NCBI GenBank assembly: GCA_003833135.1
Contig: QZLH01000143.1
Location: 55,853 to 117,958, forward strand
Length of the DNA: 62,106 bases
Source of the DNA: Oehlia diaphana
Taxonomy: Eukaryota; Glomeromycota; Glomeromycetes; Glomerales; Glomeraceae
Direction of reading: 5' to 3'
Within the stretch, counting starts at the first letter, position 1; the number at the start of each line of letters is the position of its first letter. The notes beneath the pieces are model-generated. The model saw only the letters and a list, made by a program, of their open reading frames with translations, was not told the origin of the DNA and ran no database searches. Both the position numbers and the translations under genes were made by a program. Shown here piece after piece: positions 1 through 11,830 of the stretch.

Positions 1-502
1 AGGCAAAGTAAACTAAATGAGTATTTTGATTTTAATGTATGACAGATAGTTCTTTTATAATAATAAAATTATATTCATTTTTGAATAAATTTTGAAAATT
101 TTGAACGAAAAATCACGTGATTTCTTGGTATTTCAGATTTTTCATATATTTTTATATAAATCCGGTTTGGCGAGATTTTTTTGATATATCGGATATCTTG
201 ATATATCGGATATTTTTACTGGAACCAACTGATCCGATTTATCGAGATTGCCTGTGTATGTATTTTCTGCTCCTCTTTAAAAAAATTTCACATTTTACTA
301 TAAATTGCATTTGTGATATCAAAAAACTGACTGCCATTCTTTTCGCCGGGGTCTGTAAAGAAATGTATTAAATATAAGGAATGTATTAATAGGATACAAC
401 AATGTTAATAATTAATGTTAACAAATAATATTGCTATATTTTAACTAAGAAATCACATGATTAATTCCCAATTTTATTACAATAAAAAATTACCAATTAT
501 AG

Positions 503-897
503 AGGTCGTCTAAAGTGGGAGCAAATCACGTGATTAAGTGTAATTTTAAATAGATTAATTTTTTATAAAGAAAGATTAATAGAAACTTTAATCATAATAT
601 AAGCGTATTTTTATCTGCTTTGCAAGTTTACTTAAGGAAAAAAGTGGATTTTAAATATTGTTTTTGACTTTACATATGAATAAACGAAACTTTACCGATC
701 ATATCCAAAAATGGATAACAAAATTGAAAAAGTCAAATAAATCAAAAACAGCATTCAAAACCCTACTCTGCGCTCTTGCAGAGCAGGCAAAAATGCATTT
801 AGAATGTTTAAAATGGTTGAATATATGGTAAAAAGTTTTATTTTATGAAAACAATTTTTTTCTGAAGTCATGTGATTTTCCCTGCTTTAGACGACCT
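503..897. mobile_element. Mutator-type MITE (non-autonomous), 395 bp
   Basis: The ends are inverted repeats: AGGTCGTCTAAAG with a nearby CACGTGATT on the left, and the mirrored CATGTGATT and CTTTAGACGACCT on the right. The element is flanked by the 10-bp direct repeat CCAATTATAG at 493-502 and 898-907. An 8-11 bp target duplication is typical of Mutator-like elements. The tips match those of the transposase-bearing element at 5,885-8,502 (core CGTCTAAAG, a G-rich step, then CAAATCACGTGA), so this looks like a non-autonomous relative. No coding capacity is seen inside. Confidence 0.8.
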
Positions 898-1321
898 CCA
901 ATTATAGTAATTATAGCCAAAAATGATTGAAACAGTCAATAATTTACTAGTTTTTTACAAATTCTATCACCATATAGTCAATAAAATATGCAATTATTAT
1001 TGGCTAGTTGTCACGTGTTGGAATAAAATTGTTAAAAATTATAAAAATTCCGTATACTGCAAAAATTCCGATTCATTTATTATAAAAATGGAAAATGTAT
1101 CGCATCAAAAAATTTCATATATCAAAATATTAAAAATATTACCAAAATTTACTGAAAATCATTTTATATCAAATTTAATTAAATAGATTTTTATTCAAAT
1201 CAAATCATTACTGGCCAACTTTCATAAGTAACAACCTTTTAATTTTTAATAAACAAATATTATAATTAGCTAATTCTTTACAAGTAAAAAACCTGTATTA
1301 TGAGCGCTTATATTGTATTAA

Positions 1322-1741
1322 AATAATAAACTAGAAAAGAAAATAGATCAACTTACAAAACGAAATGTTGAGCTTAAACAACAAATGAGACGTATTATGA
1401 AATATATTGATAATGAAAAAGAGCAAGATAGTGACGAAGATAGTGAGAAAGAACAAAATAATAAACTAGAGAAGCAAATAGAACAAACAAAGGAAGAACT
1501 TCCAAAACAAAATATCGGACTTAAACAACAAATGGATAAACTTAATCAACAAATGGAAAGTATTATAAATTATATTGGAATAGAACAAGATAATAAGGAA
1601 GAAAAAAATGATAAACTAGAGAATCAATTAGAACAAACGAAAGAAGAACTTCCAAAACAAAACGGTGGACTTAAACAACAAATGGATAAACTTAATCAAC
1701 AAATGAAAAATATTATGGAATTATTATTAAAAAGAAACTAG
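1322..1741 (+). CDS. Coiled-coil repeat ORF, partial or small gene
   Basis: The first ATG of this open frame is at 1,385 (118 residues), but the frame is open from 1,322, just after an in-frame stop. It encodes a Lys/Glu/Gln-rich heptad protein built from imperfect repeats of the pattern KLE-Q-EQTKEELPKQN-GLKQQMDKLNQQM. Repeat starts lie at about 1,326, 1,461 and 1,611, giving units of about 45 and 50 codons. The whole protein should be coiled coil; no other domain is visible. Because the first repeat begins before the ATG, a 5' exon may join here, but I cannot place one. No function is recognised. It could also be a fragment of a larger repeat protein. Confidence 0.45.
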   Translation, partial: NNKLEKKIDQLTKRNVELKQQMRRIMKYIDNEKEQDSDEDSEKEQNNKLEKQIEQTKEELPKQNIGLKQQMDKLNQQMESIINYIGIEQDNKEEKNDKLENQLEQTKEELPKQNGGLKQQMDKLNQQMKNIMELLLKRN

Positions 1742-3931
1742 AACTTACAGTTTGTGGAGAACTTTGTCCCCACGCAACTTTTTTATACAATATCATTTTT
1801 TTGTAAAATTGATAATGTAAAAAAAATATTTTTGACAGAAACAGAATGTAAAACATTTTATAACTAAATTCCATTATGATGGAACACCTAAAACTATGGT
1901 TTATTTCAAACTAGAGTGAATTTTTCAAAGTTCGTCCCATCATTACCGCATTAATCTCAACGGCGATTTTACATATAATCGAACACTCCTTTTTTCTTTT
2001 TCGTCTTCTCTATTACAATATATCATTCTTCGTCTGTGTGCTCATATTTAAACTCGTATTATTCTTAAAATGTTGTTGCTTATTTTTGAATAAATAGTAC
2101 GCTAAACGGATTCATGATTTTTTTCTTTCACCAATCCAGAACCAAAAAATGCATTTAGGGTCTTATTCTGGCTCCTTTCAGAAGCGTGTGTTTTCTCTAT
2201 GAGAAACCCCAAAAAAAAGTTTCGATAGAAACGAATAGTGATTGTGTAGAATTTCGTAAATCTGAAGTGATTGATTTTCATTTTCATCTGAAACTTTTGT
2301 CGCTAAATTTTTCTAGTGAAAATAAAAATTTTATGATTCCGATTGTTGATTACGTAATCAATAAGATAATTGTCTCAGTTTAAATCGCATTATTGATAAA
2401 ATGCTTCCAAAACCAAAATAAATCTGAGAATAATTCTAGAAGAGTCTGAAGCATCGGTTTAATATTAGTTTCATTGATTCTTCGTAGGCGGTTGGCTTGT
2501 TCGATAACATATCTCCCTTCACATGGACATAATTTGCGCATTGTTCTACTTAGACTATACCAAAAATAATCGATGAAAGTTAATACAAACAATAATTGTA
2601 TAGTTCATTGCAGTTGCGAAGATAAAAAGTGATTATATCAATTACCTAACGTGATACATAATCTTATTACGTAAAACTATCTGTAAAATATTTCTATATG
2701 CTCTATGTTAATTATATATCTTGCGTTGAAATAAGAAAAAGTCCTCGGCTTATACATCTGATAACGGATTCTGTGCAATAAAAAAAGAATCCTCCGATAA
2801 ATATATACTTCTATTTTTTTCTAATGGAAATAATCTCTCTTGATAGGACGTAGCTGTATTCTTACAAAGTATGCAATGAGTCTTTGTTATGATAATAAAT
2901 TACATGATTTGGCAAGGTCCTAGCCGAATTTATGGGTGGATTCGACGCATCACGCGATTTATTAAGATAAACTATTATTAATTTATGTTACACAAATTTT
3001 ATAACGAACGAAAAAAAAACTTGTATTTTGATGATATTATGTTAAAATATTAAAAACTATACAAAAATCCGGTAAATCATGTCTATTAAATAAGAAAACA
3101 AAATTCGATAAAAATAGTTATATATTTATAATATCAATATAAAAAAAAAAATAATACAAAATTAAACTCTTAAATAACTTTAAAAGACTTAAAAAAACGC
3201 ACTTACTTTACTGGTAAAAAACCCATTCCCAACCAAATCCCAACTTGTAGACGAAACAGAGAAAAAATTTTTTTCATGTTCCGATTTGCCGATCACTTTA
3301 TTATTTTATTTTATTACACAAAATTACATATATATCCATGATTATATCATCATATGATCGGTTATTATTAAAGTGCGTAAAATCTATTCGTGTTAATATT
3401 TAGTTAATGCGCCATATGTTACGTTGAAAATCTCATTGATGTCTGTAGTCAAATTATCATTTGTCCACGTTGCCCACTGAATATACGCTCATAGATAATA
3501 TTCTAGAAGAAACCTACGAAGTAAATTGTTTCTTGTGTTCTCTTAATATGATAGGATCTTATGTTATAGTTATAGACTATGTGTAAAAATAATTCATCCG
3601 AAAATTAATCAATTAATTTCAATGCGGCAAGTTCCTATTTTTTCTCATATGTAAATAACAAGTTCTTTTACTGGTAATGCATTATAAAAAATATGAATTG
3701 TTTACACAATCTAGTAACTATTCGTGTTGAATTTCGATGATTATACTAACATCGATTCTATGAAACTTTCCCACATGATACGTTCTAGCATGGAATCACT
3801 TCCAATTAATTCTCCTTTGGTGTTTCTATCATGTTTCCTATATAAATTCTGAAAAATGTTTGCGTAACTTGTCCTTCCATTTACTAAAATACTATGGCGT
3901 GGGTGATCTTCCACTGAAATTGCTTTTCAGC
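1742..3931. other. AT-rich intergenic stretch, no gene seen
   Basis: No credible coding region, RNA gene or clear transposon ends were found. The short ORFs here have no family features. A segment near 2,140-2,200 shares a short string (AAAATGCATTTA) with the interior of the MITE at 503-897, too little to claim homology. Confidence 0.5.
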
Positions 3932-4806
3932 CATTGCGAGAGCGAATTACGAGAAGCAGAGGGCGGAAGATGAAAAAAAACTACGTGAAAAAAAAGAAAA
4001 GGAATTAAAAAAAAAACTATCCGAAGATCTTAAAAAAAAAAAAAGGTTGTTACTGGATTGAAACACAAGTTAAGCTTGAATCGGGAAGGATCATTCGAAT
4101 GACAGAACTACAAATAGGGGATCTAGTATTATCGAACATCAGAAACGGTATTGCTGAGTTTTCAGATGTCTACCTTATCGCTCATATTGGTAAACTAAAT
4201 TACGAGGCGAAGTTTGCTAAAGTCAGCTTTACAGACCGGATGGATCTAAATGGAATTATTGTGAATAACCACGTTGTTTCATATACAATACTTAATTGTT
4301 GATATATTTATTTAGGTCAATTGCGGCTCACTACCACTCACCATGTCTTTGATGAGAATTTTATCAATCGTATTTGCCAAAAATTTGCGCTCGGGAAAAA
4401 CAAAGATTTTGGTATCAGATAATAACAATAGGCTTGTTCCGGCCTATGTGGATGATGTAGCGAATGTAAGTTTGAATCTACACTATAATTTCCATTGAAG
4501 ATAATAAAATTACTTTTCTTGATAGTTTCTGATATTTGAAAACAGGAATGGCATGACAAGTATATTAGTTTTTACACACGGGCTGGTTCAGTTATTGCCA
4601 ATGGTGTACTCTGTTCCTGCTATGACCATTGCCCACCATCTCAAATACTCATGAGTCTGGTCTTTTTACCAGTTCGTTGGTGGACTCGTATAATTCTAAG
4701 TACACATCGCGAAGAGCGTCTTCATCCATATGTTCAGTTTTTGGAAACAGTATATCTTTCATTTATTAACGCTATGAAAAAGAGTAAACGACTTGTTGAA
4801 AACTAA
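3932..4806 (+). pseudogene. AIG1-Hint copy A, 5'-truncated remnant
   Basis: This remnant begins abruptly inside the coiled-coil region and keeps only the Hint domain and its exon structure. The Hint start reads Gly-Cys-Tyr-Trp (about 4,045). A TTTH motif follows the intron that ends at 4,315, and the last exon ends at TAA 4,804-4,806. Frame breaks are visible: a 13-A run just before the Hint start, a missing base in the segment matching SFTRPDG of copy C, loss of the 5' splice site found in copies B and C, and an extra T after the TTTH exon start. No GTPase sequence was found upstream. It is a dead relic of the gene that is intact at 12,684-14,656. A function as a short RNA cannot be excluded, but nothing suggests it. 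Confidence 0.85.
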
Positions 4807-5231
4807 ATTTAGATTTGAACAGATGTTAATATTGCAAGTTAAATAAATTATTTATTTATTTCAGTAAAATTTGAGGCGTACATATACCAATTAAATAAAG
4901 ATCTGATGATAATATTTTTTTCCGGTATATTACGTAAAATAAAACCTACTTAGTTATTTAGTACATAAATTAGCAAAGGACATTTTCGAATAATGATAAT
5001 TTTTAATAATAATATTGAAAAATTTGATAATAAAATGAAAATGTCATAATGCTGAAAAATATTTTGGTAGCTTGGTATTCACCACAAAGTGCACATATAA
5101 ATGAATATAATAATAATATTTAGCAATATAAACTATCAGTCACCCGTTGCTTTCGCACTGGATATTTAAATTTGTCATAATTTTAGTGATATCGTCAATA
5201 ATAATGATCACTCCCAAGTTCATTATGCTAC

Positions 5232-5711
5232 ATTAATTGCCGATTCTCAAAAATCGGCACTGCATTACTAATAAAATTCAGGGATAATAGCGATAATAAA
5301 AAAAAGCGTTTTTCACATCTCACGCGCGGAATAGATTTCCACCCATTTCACAAACAGAAGTACCATAAACTTTCACCTGATTCTAATAATAAAAATATTT
5401 CAAAAAGTCTTTAAAAACAACTTTGAAAGCTAAAAATTATATGTTTCTAATGTAAATAATGCAATATAGCAAAATAAAATATTGAAATTGCCTATATTTT
5501 AAGGCGTAAATCTGACGCGCGTACATAGTAAACTCTTTATTTTGCATACGAACGCTATAATTTTTTTTCAAATTCTTTTTTTTCAAGTATTTTTTCAGTA
5601 TATCATATGATTTTTATTTATGAAATATACTTTTTTGAAGATTGTGTTCCTAGCACAAAATCGGAATTTATTAGTAATGCAGTGCCGTTCTTAGACGAAT
5701 CGGCAATTAAT
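5232..5711. mobile_element. MITE with about 44-bp terminal inverted repeats
   Basis: The left end (5,232-5,274) and the right end (5,668-5,711) are near-perfect inverted copies. Both contain ATTAATTGCCGATT at the tip and GGCACTGCATTACTAATAAA further in. The tips abut a palindromic ATTAAT, so the duplication may be TTAA (piggyBac-like) or TA (mariner-like); the sequence alone does not decide. The interior is non-coding. Confidence 0.7.
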
Positions 5712-5884
5712 TTACAACCCATTTTCAATATCAATATTAGAATATTCAATAACCTGAATAATTTTCATGAATAGAAATCAACGTGCATCTCTTCCTTATG
5801 AAATAGGACCCAGAAATATATATATAGATGAAAAAAATTTTTACTATGAGCTGTACGCATTTTTTCAAGTCGGTTACTATAATA

Positions 5885-8502
5885 GGGGGGCGTCTAAAGC
5901 GGGGGCAAATCACGTGACATCAAGAGTGATTGATCAAAAAAAAAACAACCGATTATTGGCCAGAAATTGAACACAAATCATGTGAGATGATATCGGAAAA
6001 AACTGAATTTTTTTTGAAATTTTTTTTTCACGAAATTTTTTTATTATGAAATTTTTTTTTTTCATGAATTTTAAATTATTATTAAATCAAATACTCAATT
6101 GAAATGTGAAAATGAGATTCGTACTATCCAACCAAATAAATGTGGATGTAGTTATTTTATTTAAAAAATACCGATCTTAATTTTTTTCTTTTAATGGATC
6201 AAACTGCAAGATGATCGGATTCAAAGATGCTTCTAACATAGAGACAAAAGTCTCTATCCTCTCAACATCACCTGTTTCTTCAACGCTCCAATATCTATCA
6301 CGCACTCTTTCGGTTAATTCTGCTACAGCAAGTCTTCGATGTTCAGCTCCTTTTTGCTGTTCCGTCCGAACATATTCGATAAATGACTCACGGCTTTCGT
6401 ATACCTCGAACCCACTTTCTTCGAACATCTCCCGAAACATTCTCCATACGTCGACGGTTAATAATTTATTTCCATACAAATGCTCGTGAAAGATGTGCTT
6501 ACACGGCAATAAATATCGATTTCGGAACAAACAATGACATTCGAGAGAAGTTAGACCTGGCGTGCCCTTTCCTTTTTCTAGTCTGCTCGTTACAGCAAGA
6601 GCCTCTTTAATGATTAAGTGTTGAAACGGGTAAGGAAATTTATGTATTTCTTTGAGGATGTTATCATCAATACCATATACTGACACTTTTTTAATACGAA
6701 AATCAAAGGCGGCACTCTCAGATTCGGATCTTTTTTTGCTATCGATATTGACAATTCCATGGACTGCACCTAGAACAATCAAAGAAAAATCACAATTAAA
6801 CAAAGGAGTGAAAAAACGAAAATAAATAGAAATCATGGCGCACCTATTAAACCATGTAATGATGATGTTACCCTTTTTAATTCGTTATGAAAAGACTCCA
6901 GTGGATTTGTAGATGTGACTTGTAAAAGTAAGAGTGAATGTTGACGGGCCCATAAGCCCCATTGATGCATATTTTTCATCCAGTTCCTTTTAATATAGTT
7001 TTGTACAGTGGGAACGAGACATTGATTGATAGCATCCTGAATAAGACTTTCACAACCGATTCTTGTTCTTTTATGCATCGCGGCAATCATAAAATCTCGA
7101 GTTTCTTTTACATGAATTCTTTGCATCCAAGTTCTCATAACATGGACAACACAAAGGAGCACCTGACATTCCTGTTCACCAGCAGTTACACCGGGAAAAG
7201 CCTTTTTAATACCTTTAGCCTCAATATTGCTATTATCTGAAAGAAAATAACGGGGAAACCAATGACAACACTTGTTGCAGATTATTATTAACGCTTCCGC
7301 AATGGTGTCTCCATCCTCACTACTCGCAAAAAAATGCGCTCCTACATCCCAAGACCCGTAAGTATCACGGATATAGAGAGTAAATAGGCGCCAGTCATAT
7401 CGGTTGGTCTTATGTGTTGAATCAATGAGCGTTAACCAACCATTTCGTTCAAGTTTCTTTAGTTGTTCCGGTCGTGCAAACACGATACCTTTAGTTGACC
7501 GTTGAAGGACTTGATATTTTTCAGCAAGATACCCTTGACTTATCAAATAAGAAATAGATTCCGAAACATCCGATCGTAAATTCGAATTTCCAATAAAATG
7601 GGACTCCATTGGACCACGGATTTTGTACTTGATATTCGTCACTTCTTTCCGCTTCAACTCACGCACACATTCACCAAGATCTAACATTTCCGTTGCATAT
7701 TCCTTGACAGCAGATGTAATAGCAGGAGGTGGGTAATTTTTGACAGCCTCGTTTTCAACCAAATCCCTGATTACTTTCGGTCGTTTTATTCTATCAACCT
7801 CTAATAACGAATGCGTGTGATTAGGGGAGTTTTTATATCGTTCTATTTGAACCTTCTTTGAGGAGAATAGCCAAGTAACTTTAATTTTTGCATCACACAG
7901 TCCAGATGGTCGTATCTTGGTTATTCTTCATTTTTCATCTGGAATATTTTCTTTTTGCCGGGCACTTGATTCCCAGTGCTTCATAAAACGACAGGCGAAA
8001 GTTTTTTGTGTATCACCATTTGTATAATTGTATGAGTCCCACTTCGTCCAAACATTCGTTACTAATGGCCACCAGTTATCATTGAAATCTTCCATTGGGA
8101 TTTCTAAAGTACAGTTTACATCAAAAAGAAGGTTTCGTTTTTCATCTGGTGTGAGATTTGTTAACGTTGGAGTAGTAGCTAAGGAAGTGGACATCGCAAC
8201 GAAGCGGGAAAAAGATTGTTTATTTTTAATTTTTTTTTTTCTGACACGCGTCTTTTTTCATTAAAGTTTTAATTAAATAAAAAGTAAATAAAAACTATTC
8301 ACTAAAGAGCTGAAGAGTGAAATTAAAAACCAAAGTGATATTTCTTTAAAAAAAACAAAATATTTTTAAAAAAATTAAAATAAAGCAAAATGCATTTATT
8401 TCATGTGATTTGTGTTCAATTTCTGGCCAATAATCGTTTGTTTTTTTTTTGATCAATCACTCTTGATGTCACGTGATTTGCCCCCGCTTTAGACGCTCCC
8501 TA
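5885..8502 (-). mobile_element. Mutator-like transposon with about 100-bp TIRs
   Basis: The inverted termini (about 5,885-5,985 and 8,400-8,502) are almost identical for roughly 100 bp. They begin GCGTCTAAAGCGGGGGCAAA and run through shared blocks such as GATTATTGGCCAGAAATTG. The element encodes one MULE/SWIM transposase on the minus strand. The near identity of the termini implies fairly recent activity. I could not find a convincing 8-11 bp target duplication. An outer inverted repeat (5,804-5,827 and 8,556-8,579) suggests it may have landed inside another element. Confidence 0.88.
6177..8194 (-). pseudogene. MULE-family transposase, one in-frame stop
   Basis: Exon 1 runs 8,194-6,844 and exon 2 runs 6,769-6,177, joined by a GT-AG intron (6,843-6,770) that keeps frame. 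Read through, it would be 647 residues. The order is an N-terminal region (about 1-90), a MULE transposase domain and a SWIM zinc finger. The acidic residues of the DDE core are visible in LIDSTHKT, FLSDNSNIE and NPLESFH. The SWIM finger is CHC-LFRNRYLLPC-KH, of CxC...CxH type. The only obvious lesion is TGA at 7,928-7,930; the same frame stays open on both sides. I tried to explain the stop as an intron but found no splice pair that restores frame. The protein would cut and insert DNA at the element's terminal repeats. Stop readthrough or a sequencing error are alternatives to a dead gene. Confidence 0.85.
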
Positions 8503-8627
8503 AAAAAGGAAAGATTTTCATGATTTTTTTTTTAGTTCAAACTCAAACCTGACCCTTTTATATATATTTCTGGGCCCTAAACCAATTAATCTGTGAAGAT
8601 TGTAACTTCATCTATTATATAAATTTA

Positions 8628-9095
8628 CCGTATATCGACAGTACTCCGGCCCCTGGGTATCTTGCAAATTTCGGAGGTTTGACCTTGTACCCCCATTACA
8701 CAAATTTTTACTATTAATAGAGGGTGTTCCCGAAGGGAAAAAAATTTAAAAAACCATGGTATTCCGCCCACATGAAATTACTAAGTTATACCCTCACTAT
8801 TAGTCTATTACTATCACGTGTACAATCATTATTTATACTGTAAGATTATTAAGTCACTTGACTAGATAATGTAATTATATATAATAATAATTTAATAAAG
8901 TTTATTACCATGATAAAAATATCCCGGAAAAAAAACATTTACATATATCATTAGGGAAATTACGATGCTCTATATAATAAGTCACACTTAGTGCGACGGG
9001 TATAATTTAAATAATAAAATCAATGGAGAATGTGACTTCTTTTTTGAGGGGTACTATACATAGGGATTAGGAATACTATGGCCCGCGATATACGG
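8628..9095. mobile_element. Tc1/mariner-type MITE, 468 bp
   Basis: The perfect 10-bp inverted tips CCGTATATCG and CGATATACGG are each flanked by TA (8,626-8,627 and 9,096-9,097). This fits a TA target-site duplication. The inverted match does not extend convincingly beyond the tips, and no ORF is present. The call rests on the short tips and the TA alone. Confidence 0.5.
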
Positions 9096-9796
9096 TAGGT
9101 CAATTTATGATTAGTTATTGTTGAATCCTCTTATTCCTCTTATTATTATGGAATTAACACCTTTTTTAAATTTTCCAATATGTTCTCTGGAATTAACATC
9201 TTGAATATTACTAAATCTTATAATTTTACGTTCATTAACAGATAAAATATTCGTCTTTATTGAATTTTATTTACTGACGAAGAGCTTGTCTTAGTTGTCT
9301 AATCAGACCATTTAGATCTGTTGATCAATGTCGCAAAATCCAAAAACTGACGAAAAGACAATTGAAAATTGTATTATTAAATTATTATAATTAATACTGT
9401 AAATATATATAAGATCTAATGATATTTTAATGCATGGGAATTAATTACACTTATCATGTGATTTCATCCTTTCATGTGATAGTTAACACATGATGACGTA
9501 ATAGAAATCACACTAGTAAACAATTTTTTTTTTATTTGGTGTTGAATTTGTGCAAATACTGTACTGTTACATTTGTAAAAAAAACAAGAGGGCGTCACAA
9601 CTACGTGCATTAAACTATTCAATGAATACAATTAATAGCTTTTTAAGGTTAATTACGTAGTTAGAACAATGTTAGAACATCATCAATCATCCTTTGAACA
9701 TTTTGTGTAAGCAACCATTTCTTATTTAACCATTACTTCCGTTTAATACTACTTCTTTCATAGTTCGATGAAGCAACGATATTATTCAACTTAACT

Positions 9797-11830
9797 ATGG
9801 TAGATAATACATACTGTACGTAAGAAACTAAAAAGCTTCTCTAAAAAGAGATTTCCAGAGATTTATTAATTATAATACTTATTTATCTCTTTCTTTCCAA
9901 TCATTTAAATTTTTAATTGAATACATACCGTACATTTATTGCAAGGCGCTGGCAAAAGTACATTAGGAAATTTAATGCTGAAAATGAAAATCCCACCTTC
10001 CTTGTTTCCGATGCTTTGTAAGTATATAAACTAGGAAAACGGAAACCGTTTAGTCCCTTCACACAAACTAATGTTGATATATTTCAGGATATAATCATAA
10101 AAAGAAATAAAAGTGAAGCGACAAGTACAAGGGTTAAAAATTTACTAATCCATTGTAATAAATAGTATTTTAATTATATTTGTTTTAACCCTCAAAAATG
10201 ATAGTCATCTGTTACCAAAAAATGTGTTCCCGCTACTTACAACATCGGGGACGAAATTTATAACATTATCGACACGCCAGGAGTGATAATCTTGACGAAG
10301 AAATCCTAAAAGAAAAATCGCTATTCAAAGTGTGCTTATGGAATTAAGGCCATATTATTCGTATTTGGTGAGTGAGAATACTGATTATTACGTTCATGAT
10401 GGCAATTAAACTAAGACTTATATTGAAAAACTGTTCATAGAAGCCAACGGTTCACGGATGAACAAAGAGAAATGATCGACAAAATAATGTTACTTCTTGG
10501 GGAAGAGGCTCTTCATTGCATGATCTCTGTTTTTTCACATTGCAATAGAAAGCAGACGGAGAATCCAGAATATTTTAGAAAGTCTTGATGGAATGACTCA
10601 ATTAAGTCTTTTGTCAATTCCGCAGGTGGTAGATGGGCAATTTCTCCGAATCCAGAAACTTTCCTGCCCGACAATACCGTGCGTCAAAAGCGTCTTCAAG
10701 ATTTGGAAAATATTATCACATCTATGAGCGGGATATATACAACAGAAATTCTCGATAAGGCTCGGAAAATCCAAGAAGAAAATGCAAGAATTGCGAGAGA
10801 AATAGCAGAGAACCGACAAAGAGAATATGATGAAATTTTAAAGAGAGAAGGTGAAGAAATTGCAAGAGCGAACTACGAAAGGCAGAAAGCGGACGATGAA
10901 AGAATAGCAAGTGAAAATCGTAATAAGGACCTTCAGGAATATATATATATATATATGTGATATTATAAACTTCCTACATCAAATAGGAAGTATTACTGAC
11001 GTTATTTTCGAAAATCTAAAGATTGGTTGTTTCTGGTTTGAAACACAAGTTAAGCTCGAATCAGGAAGGATCATTCGAATGTCAGAATTACAAATAGGAG
11101 ATCGAGAATTATCAAACAATAGAAACGGCATTGCTGAGTTCTCAGATGTCTATCTTATAGCTCATATTGGTAAACTCGATCATGAAGCGAAGTTTGCTAA
11201 AGTCAGCTTTATCAAACCGGATGGATCTAAAGGTATATTATTTGAAACAATTTAATTGTGAATGATCACATTATTCATTTACAGTACTTAACTACAGTTT
11301 TTAACTGTTGATATATTTCTTTTAGGTCAATTACGGCTTACTATTACTCATTACGTCTTTGATGAGAATTTATCAATCACATTTGCCAAAAATTTGCGTC
11401 CGGGAGAACAAAGATTTTGGTATCGGATGATAATAAACTAGTTCCAGTCTTTGTGGATGATGTAACAAACGTAATTTTGAATCTACATTTAAATTTTTAT
11501 TAAAAATTATAAAATTACTTTTCTTGATAGTTTTCCTGATATTTGAAACAGGAATGGCATGACAAGTATATTAGCTTTTACACACGGGCTGGTTCAGTTA
11601 TCGCCGACGGAGTACTCTGTTCTTGTTATTATCATTGCCCACCATCTCAAACGCTCATTGACCTGGTTTTTTTACCAGTTCGTTGGTGGACTCGTATAAT
11701 TCCAAGTACACATCGAGAAGAACGACTTAATCCATATGTTCAGTTCTTAGAAACGGCATACCTTTCCTTTATAAATGCTATGAAAAAAAGCAACCGGCTT
11801 ATTGAGAACTCTGATTTGACAATATTGTAA
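9797..11830 (+). pseudogene. AIG1-Hint copy B, full-length pseudogene
   Basis: This copy matches copy C from its ATG (9,797) to its stop (11,828-11,830) but is disabled many times over. The exon with the first half of the GTPase P-loop is deleted. The third exon has lost about ten bases, and the DTPG exon carries an internal deletion that creates a stop. The next exon has a one-base deletion and a later in-frame TGA. An AT-repeat plus about 80 bp of foreign sequence interrupts the coiled coil at about 10,937. The exon with the TxxH motif has another one-base deletion after RPG. The Hint start (Gly-Cys-Phe-Trp) and the C-terminal exon are well kept. Where copy C has a GC 5' splice site, this copy still has GT (AAAG/GTATAT). 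Confidence 0.9.

Noticed and set aside
2102..2383. Overlapping opposite-strand ORFs
   Set aside because: No family features; probably part of an unrecognised repeat.
7900..7960. An intron removing the TGA in the transposase
   Set aside because: No GT-AG pair near the stop keeps the reading frame on both sides.
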